64,000 nt of DNA from Raskinella chloraquaticus (SeqCode) (GCA_002365175.1 DEZK01000019.1:129255-193254); one strand, 5' to 3'; shown: positions 49,067 to 57,831, counted from the first letter of the stretch. Made by a program: numbers and translations. The notes: a model not told the origin generated them from the sequence alone.

Positions 49067-50176
49067 TCAAACAGTCATCGGCAGACTGCCCAGCGCCGCG
49101 AGCACCCTTCTTCCGATCTCCGCCGTTCCTGCGCCGCCGCCGATTTCGCAGGGCTGCGTCCCCTCGCGATAGATGCTGTCCACCGCCTCGCGGATAAGGC
49201 TTGCTGCCCGCAGGGCCTGGGGTCTGCCATGTTTTTCCCCAAGCCAGTCGAGCATCATGGCGCCCGAGAGGATCATTGCCGTCGGATTGGCTTTTCCCTG
49301 ACCCGCGATGTCAGGCGCCGTGCCGTGGCAGGGCTGGAAGACGGCGTGCTGGAGCCCGATATCGGCGGAAGGAGCAAAGCCCATGCCGCCCATCAGCCCG
49401 GCGCCGAGATCGGAGAGAATATCGCCGAACATGTTTTCCATCACCATGACATCAAGTGTCCAGGGCCGGCGCACCATGTCGAGGGCTGCCGCATCGACAT
49501 AGAGATGGTTTGCCGCAATGTCGGGATTAAGCGCTGCCCGCTCATCGAAAATCTTGCGGAAGAAGGCATAGGACGCGAAGATGTTCGCCTTGTCGACGCA
49601 GGTGACAAGACCCTTGCCGCCCCGCGCCTTGCGCTGGCGGGCAAGCGCAAAGGCGCTGTCAAACAGCTTCTCGCATACCGCGCGCGTGATCGTCAGTGTG
49701 TCATGCGCCTCGCGATCATCAATCACCCTGCCCTTGCCACGCGACACAAACAGCCCTTCGGTCGATTCACGAATGACGATGAAATCGAGCATCGCCGCGC
49801 GCGGATCGCTGAGGATCGGCGTCAATCCCGGAAGGGTGCGCACCGGGCGCACGCCGGCGAACAGGCCAAACTCGAAACGCAGATCAAGCTGCGGGGCGAT
49901 CTCGGTGCCATCGGGGTAGCGGATGTCAGGCCAGCCCATGGCGCCGAGCAAAATCGCATCCGCGTGGCGCGCCGCCTCAAGGGCTGATTCAGGTAACGCC
50001 ACGCCATGGTCGCGATAGTGCAGCGCGCCCGCCTGATGCGTCTCGAAGCGAAACGAAAGCCCGCCGATCCGGGCCGCCGCCGCTTCAAGAACCGCGAGGC
50101 AAGGCGCCATCACTTCATGTCCGACACCATCACCAGGCAAGACGGCAATAGCGAAACTGTCATTGGTGTTCATCAT
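49067..50176 (-). CDS. Isocitrate/isopropylmalate dehydrogenase family protein
   Basis: A 369-residue NAD(P)-dependent beta-decarboxylating dehydrogenase from ATG 50176 or 50173 (GGAGAG just upstream); the longer frame to 50677 is spurious. It has LPGDGVGHEVM, the substrate loop RESTEGLFVSRG, CVDKANI, VENMFGDILSDLGAGL-type metal residues and HGTAPDIAGQGKANPTAM. The loop is RESTEG rather than the RELTGG of true LeuB, so a tartrate- or malate-type substrate is possible. No leuC or leuD is near. Confidence 0.85.
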   Translation of the reverse strand: MMNTNDSFAIAVLPGDGVGHEVMAPCLAVLEAAAARIGGLSFRFETHQAGALHYRDHGVALPESALEAARHADAILLGAMGWPDIRYPDGTEIAPQLDLRFEFGLFAGVRPVRTLPGLTPILSDPRAAMLDFIVIRESTEGLFVSRGKGRVIDDREAHDTLTITRAVCEKLFDSAFALARQRKARGGKGLVTCVDKANIFASYAFFRKIFDERAALNPDIAANHLYVDAAALDMVRRPWTLDVMVMENMFGDILSDLGAGLMGGMGFAPSADIGLQHAVFQPCHGTAPDIAGQGKANPTAMILSGAMMLDWLGEKHGRPQALRAASLIREAVDSIYREGTQPCEIGGGAGTAEIGRRVLAALGSLPMTV

Positions 50177-50283
50177 CTCTCCGATCCTGTCCCCAGCCAT
50201 ACCAGACCGCGAATGCAAAAGCGGCGCAAGGCCGCAACCTTGCACCGCTTGATGACGATTAAGGGATGATAGGTGATCGAAGC

Positions 50284-50610
50284 TCAGTAACGCCGGTTGC
50301 GGCGCACCTCCGTGGTTGTTGTCACGCGACCATCCGGGTGGCGGACAACCGTGCGCTTCGCAACGCGACCGCGATAAGAGTTGCGCCAGCCATAGTGACG
50401 CCCGCGGTTCCATTCGCTGCCGCGCCGCTCGACACGCTCGCCTCGCACAATCCTTCTGCCTGAATAAACGTTGCCAGGCGTTGTCACGATGACTGCCTGC
50501 GCCAGTTCGGTTGGGCGCGGCTGGGGAATCGGGATGCTGTCCGCCTGGGCAATTGACGACGTGGATAAAAGACCGGCAAACAATAGGGCTGTAAAACCTG
50601 ACCTGGTCAT
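50284..50610 (-). CDS. Small secreted Arg-rich protein
   Basis: A 108-residue protein from ATG 50610 (GGAG ten bases upstream) with a signal peptide (TALLFAGLLSTSSIAQA). The mature part is strongly basic: RRIVRGERVERRGSEWNRG, then HYGWRNSYRGRVAKRTVVRH ending TEVRRNRRY. No known domain is recognised. It could bind lipopolysaccharide, peptidoglycan or nucleic acid by charge, but this is speculation. It lies between two secreted or metabolic genes on the same strand. Confidence 0.65.
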   Translation of the reverse strand: MTRSGFTALLFAGLLSTSSIAQADSIPIPQPRPTELAQAVIVTTPGNVYSGRRIVRGERVERRGSEWNRGRHYGWRNSYRGRVAKRTVVRHPDGRVTTTTEVRRNRRY

Positions 50611-50722
50611 GAGTGGTAACTCCACTTTTCGATTTTGATGACAAACTTGACGACCATGAAACGCGATCGGCGGGCAATCGTTCCCTCTGGTGGAAACAAG
50701 CGCGTCGTGATCAGACCGCCAT

Positions 50723-51433
50723 CTACTCGCAGATGCGGTAATTGGCGGTGCGTCCATGCAGCGCCGTATCGAAATGAAAATGATTGCCGTGTTCGGCGTT
50801 GGAGCCTGGGCCAAGGACAGTTGTGAAATAGCCGCAGGCCGCATGTCTGAGGCCCCGGATAAAGGCAAGTGTGGCGGCATCGTCCTTGCCATCATCCGGA
50901 TGAACCGCGATCTGCCGGCCATCGCCCAGAGTAAACATCGTCACGTCCGCCGCCGCCGCCCGCGCATGCTCGCTTGGTTTGGTGTCAGACTGGTTGTTGC
51001 GGTTGCGACAGACATATCCAGGGCCCGTCGCTACGTGGGATAGAGGCGCAGAAAATCTGGCACGTGCCAGGGGCGCAGCGATATCCTGCACAAAGGATGT
51101 CAGCGTTGCCGCAAAATCGCAGGCAAGGACCGGCTTGTCAGGAAACGATACCAAGCCGAAAGGCGTGTCCACCGCCTCGATCTCGACGGTGTTATCCACG
51201 CTGCAGGAACCACGCTCGCTGCGGCCGGTCACGTTGAACCGTACCTTTTGCCGCTTGAGCCGGGCAAGACAATCCGCCGCCTCGTCAGGCAATGGCGCTG
51301 CAGGGCTTGCCGGCGGGACGGGATCAGGCCGAACCGCGTCAGGGCGTGGCAGAGGCTGGGGCGCGATTTGCGCGCTGGCGATGAAGGGAAGCAGCATCAT
51401 GCTGGTCCAGGAGACCATCCGCAACAGCCGCAT
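50723..51433 (-). CDS. Extensin-like C-terminal domain protein, periplasmic
   Basis: Second member of the extensin-like C-terminal family, 236 residues from ATG 51433 (MRLLRMVSW). A signal peptide (SWTSMMLLPFIASAQ) and a Pro-rich stretch (PQPLPRPDAVRPDPVPP) lead into the conserved domain: CRNRNNQSDTKPSEHARAAAADVTMF and GPGSNAEHGNHFHFDTALHGR. The HARxxAxDxxxF and HxxHFHxD pair again resembles LAS metallopeptidases. Unlike the copy at 29601 it has no lipobox. It lacks a linked partner gene. Confidence 0.82.
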   Translation of the reverse strand: MRLLRMVSWTSMMLLPFIASAQIAPQPLPRPDAVRPDPVPPASPAAPLPDEAADCLARLKRQKVRFNVTGRSERGSCSVDNTVEIEAVDTPFGLVSFPDKPVLACDFAATLTSFVQDIAAPLARARFSAPLSHVATGPGYVCRNRNNQSDTKPSEHARAAAADVTMFTLGDGRQIAVHPDDGKDDAATLAFIRGLRHAACGYFTTVLGPGSNAEHGNHFHFDTALHGRTANYRICE

Positions 51434-51621
51434 CGGATCCGCTCTCACCCTCGACCTGTCTCATATACGCCAGAACAATGCCGGGCATGCCCGACCGATC
51501 CATGCGACGCTCCGGCAAAATTCCTTGAGACGGCAGTTGAAACGGTTATCATCCGGTCATTTACCGGTTGGCATAGCGAAATTGTTGACTGGCCGCCCGA
51601 CCACATGACCAAGGATATTCC

Positions 51622-52323
51622 ATGCTCGATCTGAACCCGCGCGATTGGTCATCCCAGCCAGCCTATATCGACAGCGGCTATCGCTCAACCGCGTTGCGCG
51701 GCCCGACCAGACCGCTGATACCGCTCAAACCTGCGTTGGCCGCACTCGATGGCCCGGTTTTCGGCCACGAGATGATCGGTGCGCTTGACGGCGATCTCAC
51801 GCGCAACGGTCAGCGCAATGGCGCGCCGCTGGGTGAGCGCATCATCGTCACCGGCCGTCTGCTGGACGAAGACAAGCGTCCGGTACCGGGCGCATTGATT
51901 GAAATCTGGCAGGCCAACGCCGCCGGCCGCTATATTCATAAGGTAGACCAGCATCCAGCCCCCCTGGACCCAAATTTCTTCGGTGGTGGCCGCTGCCTGA
52001 CCGATAGTGAGGGCCGCTATCGCTTTCTCACCATCAAGCCTGGCGCCTATCCTTGGGGCAATCACCCGAATGCCTGGCGCCCCAACCACATCCATTTTTC
52101 CGTCTTCGGCAGGCAGTTCGCCACCCGACTGGTGACGCAGATGTATTTTCCCGGCGACCCCCTGCTGACCTTCGATCCGATCTACAACAGTTCGCCCGAA
52201 AACGTCCGCACCCGGATGGTGTCGAGCTTTTCGCTGGATGTTACCGAGGAAGGCTTCGCGCTAGGCTTTGTCTTCGACATCGTCCTGCGCGGCACCCATT
52301 CATCGGTATGGGAAAAAGCCTGA
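51622..52323 (+). CDS. pcaH: Protocatechuate 3,4-dioxygenase beta subunit
   Basis: Iron(III) intradiol ring-cleavage enzyme subunit that converts protocatechuate to beta-carboxy-cis,cis-muconate. The 233 residues carry the intradiol signature IVTGRLLDEDKRPVPGALIEIWQANAAGRY, with Tyr ligand in GRYIH, and the iron histidines in WRPNHIHFSVFG. The N-terminal PcaH segment and ending (GFVFDIVLRG) are present, so it is the iron-bearing subunit. The stop overlaps the pcaG start (TGATG), so the two subunits are coupled. Confidence 0.95.
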   Translation: MLDLNPRDWSSQPAYIDSGYRSTALRGPTRPLIPLKPALAALDGPVFGHEMIGALDGDLTRNGQRNGAPLGERIIVTGRLLDEDKRPVPGALIEIWQANAAGRYIHKVDQHPAPLDPNFFGGGRCLTDSEGRYRFLTIKPGAYPWGNHPNAWRPNHIHFSVFGRQFATRLVTQMYFPGDPLLTFDPIYNSSPENVRTRMVSSFSLDVTEEGFALGFVFDIVLRGTHSSVWEKA

Positions 52324-52901
52324 TGAGCACCAGAGGGAAGCTTGGACAGACGCCGTCACAAACCGTTGGGCCTTACTTTGCCTACGGGTTGACGCCGCAG
52401 CAATATGGCTACGATTTTGCGAGCATCGTCACCCCCTGTATGGCCGGGCCGGAGGTGGAAGGGACGCATATACATATCGCTGGCTGCGTCTTCGACGGGG
52501 CTGCAAAACCGGTCAACGACGCCATGATCGAATTATGGCAGGCTGACGCCACAGGGCGATATCCGGGCACAGACGGGGTCAATAACCGCTTCACCGGCTT
52601 CGGGCGCTGCGGAACCAACGCTGATGGCGGGTTCTTTTTCGATACCATCAAGCCCGGCATCGCCCGACCCGATGATGCTCCCTTTATCAATGTCACCGTC
52701 ATGATGCGCGGTCTGCTGCTGCATGCCTTCACCCGCATCTATTTTTCCGACGAGGTGAAAGCCAATGCCCATGATCCGGTTCTGGCTCTCGTGCCCGCCG
52801 GGCGCCGGTCAACCCTGATTGCCGATCACCATGCGGCGGGCAAGTATCGCTTTGACATTCACATGCAGGGGCCTCAGGAAACTGTCTTTTTTGACCTGTG
52901 A
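52323..52901 (+). CDS. pcaG: Protocatechuate 3,4-dioxygenase alpha subunit
   Basis: The partner subunit, 192 residues from ATG 52323. It opens QTPSQTVGPYFAYGL and has the intradiol signature HIAGCVFDGAAKPVNDAMIELWQADATGRY. It lacks the iron-binding His pair of PcaH, as expected for the alpha subunit. The longer frame starting at 52053 lies inside pcaH and is not real. BKACE follows 36 bases on. Other pca genes (pcaB, pcaC, pcaD, pcaQ, pcaIJ) are absent from the window. Confidence 0.95.
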   Translation: MSTRGKLGQTPSQTVGPYFAYGLTPQQYGYDFASIVTPCMAGPEVEGTHIHIAGCVFDGAAKPVNDAMIELWQADATGRYPGTDGVNNRFTGFGRCGTNADGGFFFDTIKPGIARPDDAPFINVTVMMRGLLLHAFTRIYFSDEVKANAHDPVLALVPAGRRSTLIADHHAAGKYRFDIHMQGPQETVFFDL

Positions 52902-52937
52902 TTTTACCGCAACGACCAGCACCTGAGGGACCAGCCG

Positions 52938-53765
52938 ATGACGACACCCTGCATCATCACCGTCGCCATCACCGGCTCGCTGCCAACCAAGAAGGACAAT
53001 CCCGCCGTCCCCATTTCGGTCGCCGAACAGATTGACTCGACCCACGCTGCCTTCGAGGCCGGCGCCACGCTTGTTCACGCCCATGTGCGCAATGACGACC
53101 AGACGCCGACCTCCGACCCCGAGCGCTTCGCCCGCCTGCAGGAGGGTCTGAAGAAGCACTGCCCCGGCATCATCATCCAGTTCTCGACCGGCGGGCGCTC
53201 GGGCGCAGGCCGCGAGCGCGGCGGCATGCTGCCACTGCAACCCGACATGGCCTCTCTCTCCACCGGCTCGGTCAATTTTCCGACCCGCGTTTACGAAAAC
53301 AGCCCCGAGCTTGTCGACTGGCTCGCCGCCGAGATGAAAACCTACAACGTCAAACCGGAGATCGAAGCCTTTGACCTGTCGATGATCTTCAAGGCGGTTG
53401 AAATGAGCCGGTCAGGCGCCATCCCCGGTCGGCTCCACGTGCAATTCGTCATGGGGGTAAAAAATGCCATGCCGGTTGATCGCGCCTCGTTCGATTTCTT
53501 CATATCGACACTGAAGCGGCTGGCGCCTGAGGCCACCTGGACAGGGGCTGGCATCGGCAAGGACCAGCTGACGCTCAATCACTGGTCGCTCGCCGCCGGC
53601 GGCCATTGCCGCACCGGGCTTGAGGATAATGTGCGCATGGATCGCGACACGCTGGCCCCCTCCAACGCGGCGCTCGTCAAACGGGTGGCCGACCTGTGCA
53701 CCCAATATGGCCGTCATCCGGCAAGCGTTGCCGAAGCGCGCGCCATCATGGGCTTGGCGAACTGA
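52938..53765 (+). CDS. Beta-keto acid cleavage enzyme (BKACE, DUF849)
   Basis: A 275-residue TIM-barrel zinc enzyme of the family that splits a beta-keto acid with acetyl-CoA into acetoacetate and a CoA ester. Zinc and active-site residues are seen in VHAHVRNDDQTPTSDPERF, FSTGGRSGAGRERG and IEAFDLSMI. Being 36 bases after pcaG suggests it works on a product of protocatechuate breakdown, possibly beta-ketoadipate, in place of the usual CoA transferase and thiolase. Substrate is inferred. Its last 20 bases overlap the convergent VOC gene. Confidence 0.85.
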   Translation: MTTPCIITVAITGSLPTKKDNPAVPISVAEQIDSTHAAFEAGATLVHAHVRNDDQTPTSDPERFARLQEGLKKHCPGIIIQFSTGGRSGAGRERGGMLPLQPDMASLSTGSVNFPTRVYENSPELVDWLAAEMKTYNVKPEIEAFDLSMIFKAVEMSRSGAIPGRLHVQFVMGVKNAMPVDRASFDFFISTLKRLAPEATWTGAGIGKDQLTLNHWSLAAGGHCRTGLEDNVRMDRDTLAPSNAALVKRVADLCTQYGRHPASVAEARAIMGLAN

Positions 53766-54585
53766 TCGCAAAGGCCAGCCCGGCTGGATCCTTGAGGCGG
53801 ATGAGGCCATCGGCGTCAGCCTTGGACCTTGCCTGGAAGGCAGCCATGACAGCCTTGTCACTCACCCTGATCTCGACCTCGGCCAGACCGGTCATGCCCG
53901 ACGACCGCGCCGGCGCGCCTGCCGACTGCCATTGATTGGTGGCGATGTGGTGGTGATAGCCGCCAGCAGAATAGAAAACCCCGCCCGGCCGCCGGTCCAT
54001 TTCCTGTAGTCCGAGCTGATCAACATAAAAGCTGCGGACCGCGTTGATATCGCCAACCCGCAAATGCACATGGCCGATGCGCGCTTCAGGCGGAAAACCG
54101 CGATGGGCCTCAGCAACCGCGCCAGCTGAAATCACCCCTTCGACATCCATGCGCTCGGTCGTCATGTTGACGCCGCCATCGCGTCTTGGCCACTCATCGC
54201 GCGGTCGATCGGCATAGACCTCGATGCCATTGCCCTCGGGATCATCGAGGTAAAAAGCCTCGCTCACCCCGTGATCGGACGCGCCCGAAAATTCCGCCCC
54301 TCGCCCGTGCACGCCCGCAAACCAGCGGCCAAGGGCAGCCCGCGATGGCAACAGGAAAGCCGTATGGAACAGCCCGGCTGAGCGCGGCGATTCCGGTGTC
54401 GCCCTCGGGCTATGGTTGAGATGGAGATAGGCCTCGCCGCCCGATCCCAGCGATATGCGTCCATCATGCCTGTCAACAAGCTCAAGACCGATGATCTGCT
54501 GGTAGTAATCAGCAAGTCGAGGCGCGTCTTTGGCATTGAAGGTAACGGCGCCGATGTGAAGCGGCGACTGATGCGATTGAAGCAT
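53746..54585 (-). CDS. Double-VOC dioxygenase-like protein
   Basis: A 279-residue protein of two vicinal-oxygen-chelate (glyoxalase/extradiol dioxygenase) modules, the layout of CatE-type catechol 2,3-dioxygenases. Module 1 has HIGAVTF, LFHTAFLLP and GNGIEVYAD with the usual His, His, Glu; module 2 has HVHLRVGD and GGYHHHIATNQW but ends DPAGLAFAISSP, where the usual metal-binding Glu is not seen. It could be an extradiol dioxygenase or a related metalloenzyme. Its position opposite the pca genes hints at aromatic metabolism. Confidence 0.75.
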   Translation of the reverse strand: MLQSHQSPLHIGAVTFNAKDAPRLADYYQQIIGLELVDRHDGRISLGSGGEAYLHLNHSPRATPESPRSAGLFHTAFLLPSRAALGRWFAGVHGRGAEFSGASDHGVSEAFYLDDPEGNGIEVYADRPRDEWPRRDGGVNMTTERMDVEGVISAGAVAEAHRGFPPEARIGHVHLRVGDINAVRSFYVDQLGLQEMDRRPGGVFYSAGGYHHHIATNQWQSAGAPARSSGMTGLAEVEIRVSDKAVMAAFQARSKADADGLIRLKDPAGLAFAISSPSP

Positions 54586-54662
54586 GACGATTGACCTTGG
54601 TTGGGCGAAAATACCAAAGCAAGGAGCGCAGCGATCACGCGCCGTGCTCCCTGCTGGTGCGC

Positions 54663-55088
54663 TCAGGCTGCCACTTTACGCAGCGATCCGGAAGCGCTCA
54701 CAACATCCTGCAAGGCATAAGCGCCATTGCCGAGCATCGCCTGGACAATCAAGGCCATCGTCCAGAACAGTGGAAACTCCCAGCCGCCATTGGCATTCGA
54801 GAAGAGCCAGCCATTGCTGGAATGAACCATGGTCGCACCGACGAGCAGCGGCAATGCGGCAAGCGCCACGTAGCGCACATAAAGGCCGGCGATCAGCATA
54901 ACACCGCCCACCACCTCGATGGCGATGGCGTAATAGGCAAGCGCACCGGGAAAACCAATGCTCTCGAAGAACCCGACCGTACCGGGCACGGTGAAAACGA
55001 ACAGTTTGAGCAAACCATGCGCCAGGAAAGTAACGCCAAGAGTGAGGCGAAGAAGCATTGCCGCTATGGCCTGTTGCGATATCGACAT
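54663..55088 (-). CDS. DoxX-family membrane protein
   Basis: A 141-residue protein from ATG 55088 (AGGAG nine bases upstream), with four hydrophobic helices and the DoxX patterns LLRLTLGVTFLAHGLLKLF and FESIGFPGALAYYAIAIEVVGGVMLIAGLYVRY. DoxX proteins are small membrane redox or transport helpers; roles vary. It is downstream of the metallohydrolase in the same orientation, 141 bases away. The longer frame to 55214 is unsupported. Confidence 0.82.
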   Translation of the reverse strand: MSISQQAIAAMLLRLTLGVTFLAHGLLKLFVFTVPGTVGFFESIGFPGALAYYAIAIEVVGGVMLIAGLYVRYVALAALPLLVGATMVHSSNGWLFSNANGGWEFPLFWTMALIVQAMLGNGAYALQDVVSASGSLRKVAA

Positions 55089-55229
55089 GACATGAACTCC
55101 TGAAAGGGCAGACGCCTCACCAGGGAGGCGCATGACCAGACAATAGGTCATATCCCTTCTGATGATTAGTGGGATAAAAATGCCGATATTATTTCTATAA
55201 TGGAAATAATACACGCGCCAGACTTGCCC

Positions 55230-56510
55230 TCACCGTACCGAGAAGGGGGATTGATAAGGCCGCCCGTAAGGAACCCCGCCGATCACCACGGTCACCGGCT
55301 TGAGCTGCACCTTGCCCTGCCGTTTGTTGTTGCGCGTATCAACGAACTCAACCGGCCCCTCGACCATCTCCAGCACCGAGACATCACCGGGCGCGCCGAT
55401 CTGAAGAGTACCAAGCTTTGCGGTGCGATTGATGATAGCGGCCGGCCTGGCGGTTGCCATCGTCACCACCTGTTCCAGCGAAAATCCCAGATTGAGGAAT
55501 TTGCTCATGACCCAGGTGAGGTAAGGCATGCCGGGCGTGTTGGCTGAAAAAACATGCGCGTCGGATGAAATCGTATCGGGGCCCGCACCGCCCTGAATGG
55601 CAATGTCGGCGACCGTATAATCGAAACTGCCGCCACCATGACCGACATCAAAGATGACGCCGCGCTGCTTGGCAGCAAGGGCTGCCGGCAACAGCTTGCC
55701 GTCTTGCACGATATTGGTGAAGACGTTCGACAGGTTCGGCGCACCCGAATAGGAATGCGTCAGCACGTCGCCAGGACGCAGCAGATCAAGAATATCCGAC
55801 ATCAGCTGAGCGGTATCGACCCCGCCGATATGGCACATGATCCTGGCCGGCGTGCCGGAACGCTCACAGGCAAGCATCGCCCGCTTCAGCGGCTCGGTAC
55901 CATGCTTGGCGATGACATTTTCCGACATGCGCACTTTAACCCCAAGCGCGATATCAGCGTTTTCAGCCACCGTCTTGGCGCAGGCATCGACCTGCGCGAA
56001 ATCGATATTGTAAAGTTCTGCCACCGGAAACGGAGTGAGACCAACATTGGCGATGTGGACGAAGGCATAAAGCCTGGTGCGCGTCTGCGGTACGACATAG
56101 CGACGGAAGGCCGCGAAATTATTGGCGCCCGCATCGCCCGCCGACACCATCGTGGTCGTTGCCTGAAACGGGATGAGTTCGTCAGCCGGAATGCCGATCG
56201 CCGAGCCATAGGGATAGACATGGGCGTGGAGATCGATCAGGCCAGGGATGACGAGCTTGCCCGAGACATCCATCACCTTGAGCGCGCGCTCGGCGGGAAT
56301 GGATGCCTCGATCGCTTCGATCACCCCATAGCGGATACCGATATCGCGTTTGCCTTTGAGATTCTGGCTGGGGTCGAGCACATCGCCGCCTTTGACGATG
56401 AGATCGAATTTGTCGTTTGGTCCGATCGCCGCGCGGGCGGCCCCACCAACGCCGATGGCGGCGATTGAAGCTGTTGAATGGGCGAGAAAGTCCCGGCGCG
56501 ACCACTGCAT
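55230..56510 (-). CDS. Tat-exported amidohydrolase/deacetylase-family metallohydrolase
   Basis: A 426-residue product from ATG 56510, which has GGGAGG five bases upstream. The N-terminus SRRDFLAHSTASIAAIGVGGAARA is a twin-arginine signal peptide, so the folded enzyme is exported. The barrel has the metal motif DLHAHVYPYG, SAGDAGANNF, MCHIGG, THSYSG and SSDAHVFS, of the dihydroorotase-like deacetylase group. Substrate could be an N-acyl compound. Most relatives are cytosolic, so periplasmic location is notable. Neighbours give no direct clue. Confidence 0.82.
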   Translation of the reverse strand: MQWSRRDFLAHSTASIAAIGVGGAARAAIGPNDKFDLIVKGGDVLDPSQNLKGKRDIGIRYGVIEAIEASIPAERALKVMDVSGKLVIPGLIDLHAHVYPYGSAIGIPADELIPFQATTTMVSAGDAGANNFAAFRRYVVPQTRTRLYAFVHIANVGLTPFPVAELYNIDFAQVDACAKTVAENADIALGVKVRMSENVIAKHGTEPLKRAMLACERSGTPARIMCHIGGVDTAQLMSDILDLLRPGDVLTHSYSGAPNLSNVFTNIVQDGKLLPAALAAKQRGVIFDVGHGGGSFDYTVADIAIQGGAGPDTISSDAHVFSANTPGMPYLTWVMSKFLNLGFSLEQVVTMATARPAAIINRTAKLGTLQIGAPGDVSVLEMVEGPVEFVDTRNNKRQGKVQLKPVTVVIGGVPYGRPYQSPFSVR

Positions 56511-56616
56511 GCTATCCTCCCGCTTTATGTCGAGTTGCACGCAGGCTGCGCCCTCTCTTCATCTGCGGTCAAGACAGTAGGGATGTCCTATCCGCCCTGC
56601 GCGATTTGACGCACGC

Positions 56617-57057
56617 TTATTCCCCCCGCACCTTGCCGCGCAGGCTCTTGACCGACCCGCGCTGCTGCTTGGTGCGGATGCGCTCTTCCTTCGCTCCCTT
56701 CGGCACTTTGGTGGGCCTGCGCCGCTTGGGCGCGACCGCTGCCTTGCCGATCAACTCCAAAAGCCTGTCGATCGCATCCTGCCGGTTGCGTTCCTGGCTA
56801 CGATAGCTGTGTGCCCGAATGACCACGACACCGTCATTGGTGAGCCGACTGCCGGCCAGTTTCTGCAGGCGGATCGAGACATCGTTGGTCAGGCTGCGCG
56901 AGCGCCGCGCATCGAACCGCAACTCGATGGCCGTTGCCACCTTGTTGACATTCTGCCCACCCGGCCCGGCTGCCGCGCGCAAGGGGGTAAACACAAGCTC
57001 AGCCTCGTCGAGAAGGATCGACGGCGTGACGACAAGGCCGGGCGCACCATCAACCAT
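56617..57057 (-). CDS. arfB: Alternative ribosome-rescue factor ArfB (peptidyl-tRNA hydrolase)
   Basis: A 146-residue protein that frees peptides from stalled ribosomes. It has the RF1-like catalytic GGQ in AAGPGGQNVNKVATA and a long basic, disordered C-tail (PKRRRPTKVPKGAKEERIR ... KSLRGKVRGE) that enters the empty mRNA channel, as in E. coli ArfB. Only six bases lie between the preceding stop and its ATG; the ribosome site GAGGGG overlaps the upstream stop codon, implying coupling. Confidence 0.93.
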   Translation of the reverse strand: MVDGAPGLVVTPSILLDEAELVFTPLRAAAGPGGQNVNKVATAIELRFDARRSRSLTNDVSIRLQKLAGSRLTNDGVVVIRAHSYRSQERNRQDAIDRLLELIGKAAVAPKRRRPTKVPKGAKEERIRTKQQRGSVKSLRGKVRGE

Positions 57058-57063
57058 GACCCC

Positions 57064-57831
57064 TCATTCCACCCATTTGGAAAAGAGCTTCGCGTAGGCT
57101 CCCATCTCGCGCATCTGATGCAGCCACTGATCGACAAAGAGCTTCAGCGCATAATCGCGTCGCATCATGTAGGCCTTCTCGGAAAAATCGAACGGCTTGT
57201 CGGGATGGAGGGCGCAGAGCTCGGGACGCAGCTTCTGCTGTAGCCTCGTCTCCACCGCATCCGTGATCATCACATCGGCCCGACCCTGCACGATCTCATC
57301 GAAGATTGTCGTATTGTCGGGGTGCACACGGATGGGCGCCGTCTTGATGTTGGCGCGCGCGAAGCGTTCATTAGTGCCCCCGGGATTGACGACCACCCGC
57401 ACTTCCGGCTTGTCGATATCCTTGATTTCGGCGAAGCGCTCCTTGTCGACGCAGCGCGCAATCGGCGTTTTGCCATCACGCAGCAAGGGGGTCGAGAAAT
57501 AGGCCTTCTTCTGGCGATCAAGCGTGATCGACACCCCGCCCACCGCAATATCGAAGGCGCCCGCTTCCAGGTCTGCCAGCATCTTGCCCCAGGCCGTGGG
57601 CACGATCTCCAGCTTGACGCCAAGCGCCTTGGCCAGCGCCTCAGCCATATCGACATCGAGCCCTTCATATGCGCCGCTGGTCTTGCTCTTTTCGCTGAAG
57701 GGCTTGTAATCCCCCGTCATGCCGACTTTGAGCGTGCCTCGCGCAATAATCTCATCGAGCAGGGCTGAATCAGCCCGCGCCGCCGGTATAGCCGCCGCGA
57801 TCAACCCGAGCGCCAGCCACAAGACCCGCAT
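57064..57831 (-). CDS. Periplasmic cyclohexadienyl dehydratase
   Basis: A 255-residue exported enzyme from ATG 57831 (AAGGAGG five bases upstream), with signal peptide RVLWLALGLIAAAIPAARA. The protein matches PheC of Pseudomonas closely: VGMTGDYKPFS, GGVSITLDRQKKAYFSTPLLRDGKTPIA, VVNPGGTNERFARAN, VHPDNTTIFDEI and the ELCALHPDKPFDFSEKAY block. PheC converts prephenate or arogenate to phenylpyruvate or phenylalanine and belongs to the solute-binding-protein fold. A plain amino-acid binding protein is the alternative; no permease genes adjoin it. Confidence 0.82.
   Translation of the reverse strand: MRVLWLALGLIAAAIPAARADSALLDEIIARGTLKVGMTGDYKPFSEKSKTSGAYEGLDVDMAEALAKALGVKLEIVPTAWGKMLADLEAGAFDIAVGGVSITLDRQKKAYFSTPLLRDGKTPIARCVDKERFAEIKDIDKPEVRVVVNPGGTNERFARANIKTAPIRVHPDNTTIFDEIVQGRADVMITDAVETRLQQKLRPELCALHPDKPFDFSEKAYMMRRDYALKLFVDQWLHQMREMGAYAKLFSKWVE

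Noticed and set aside
49067..50677. Dehydrogenase frame extended to 50677
   Set aside because: The extra ~167 residues overlap the neighbouring small secreted gene and have no conserved features.
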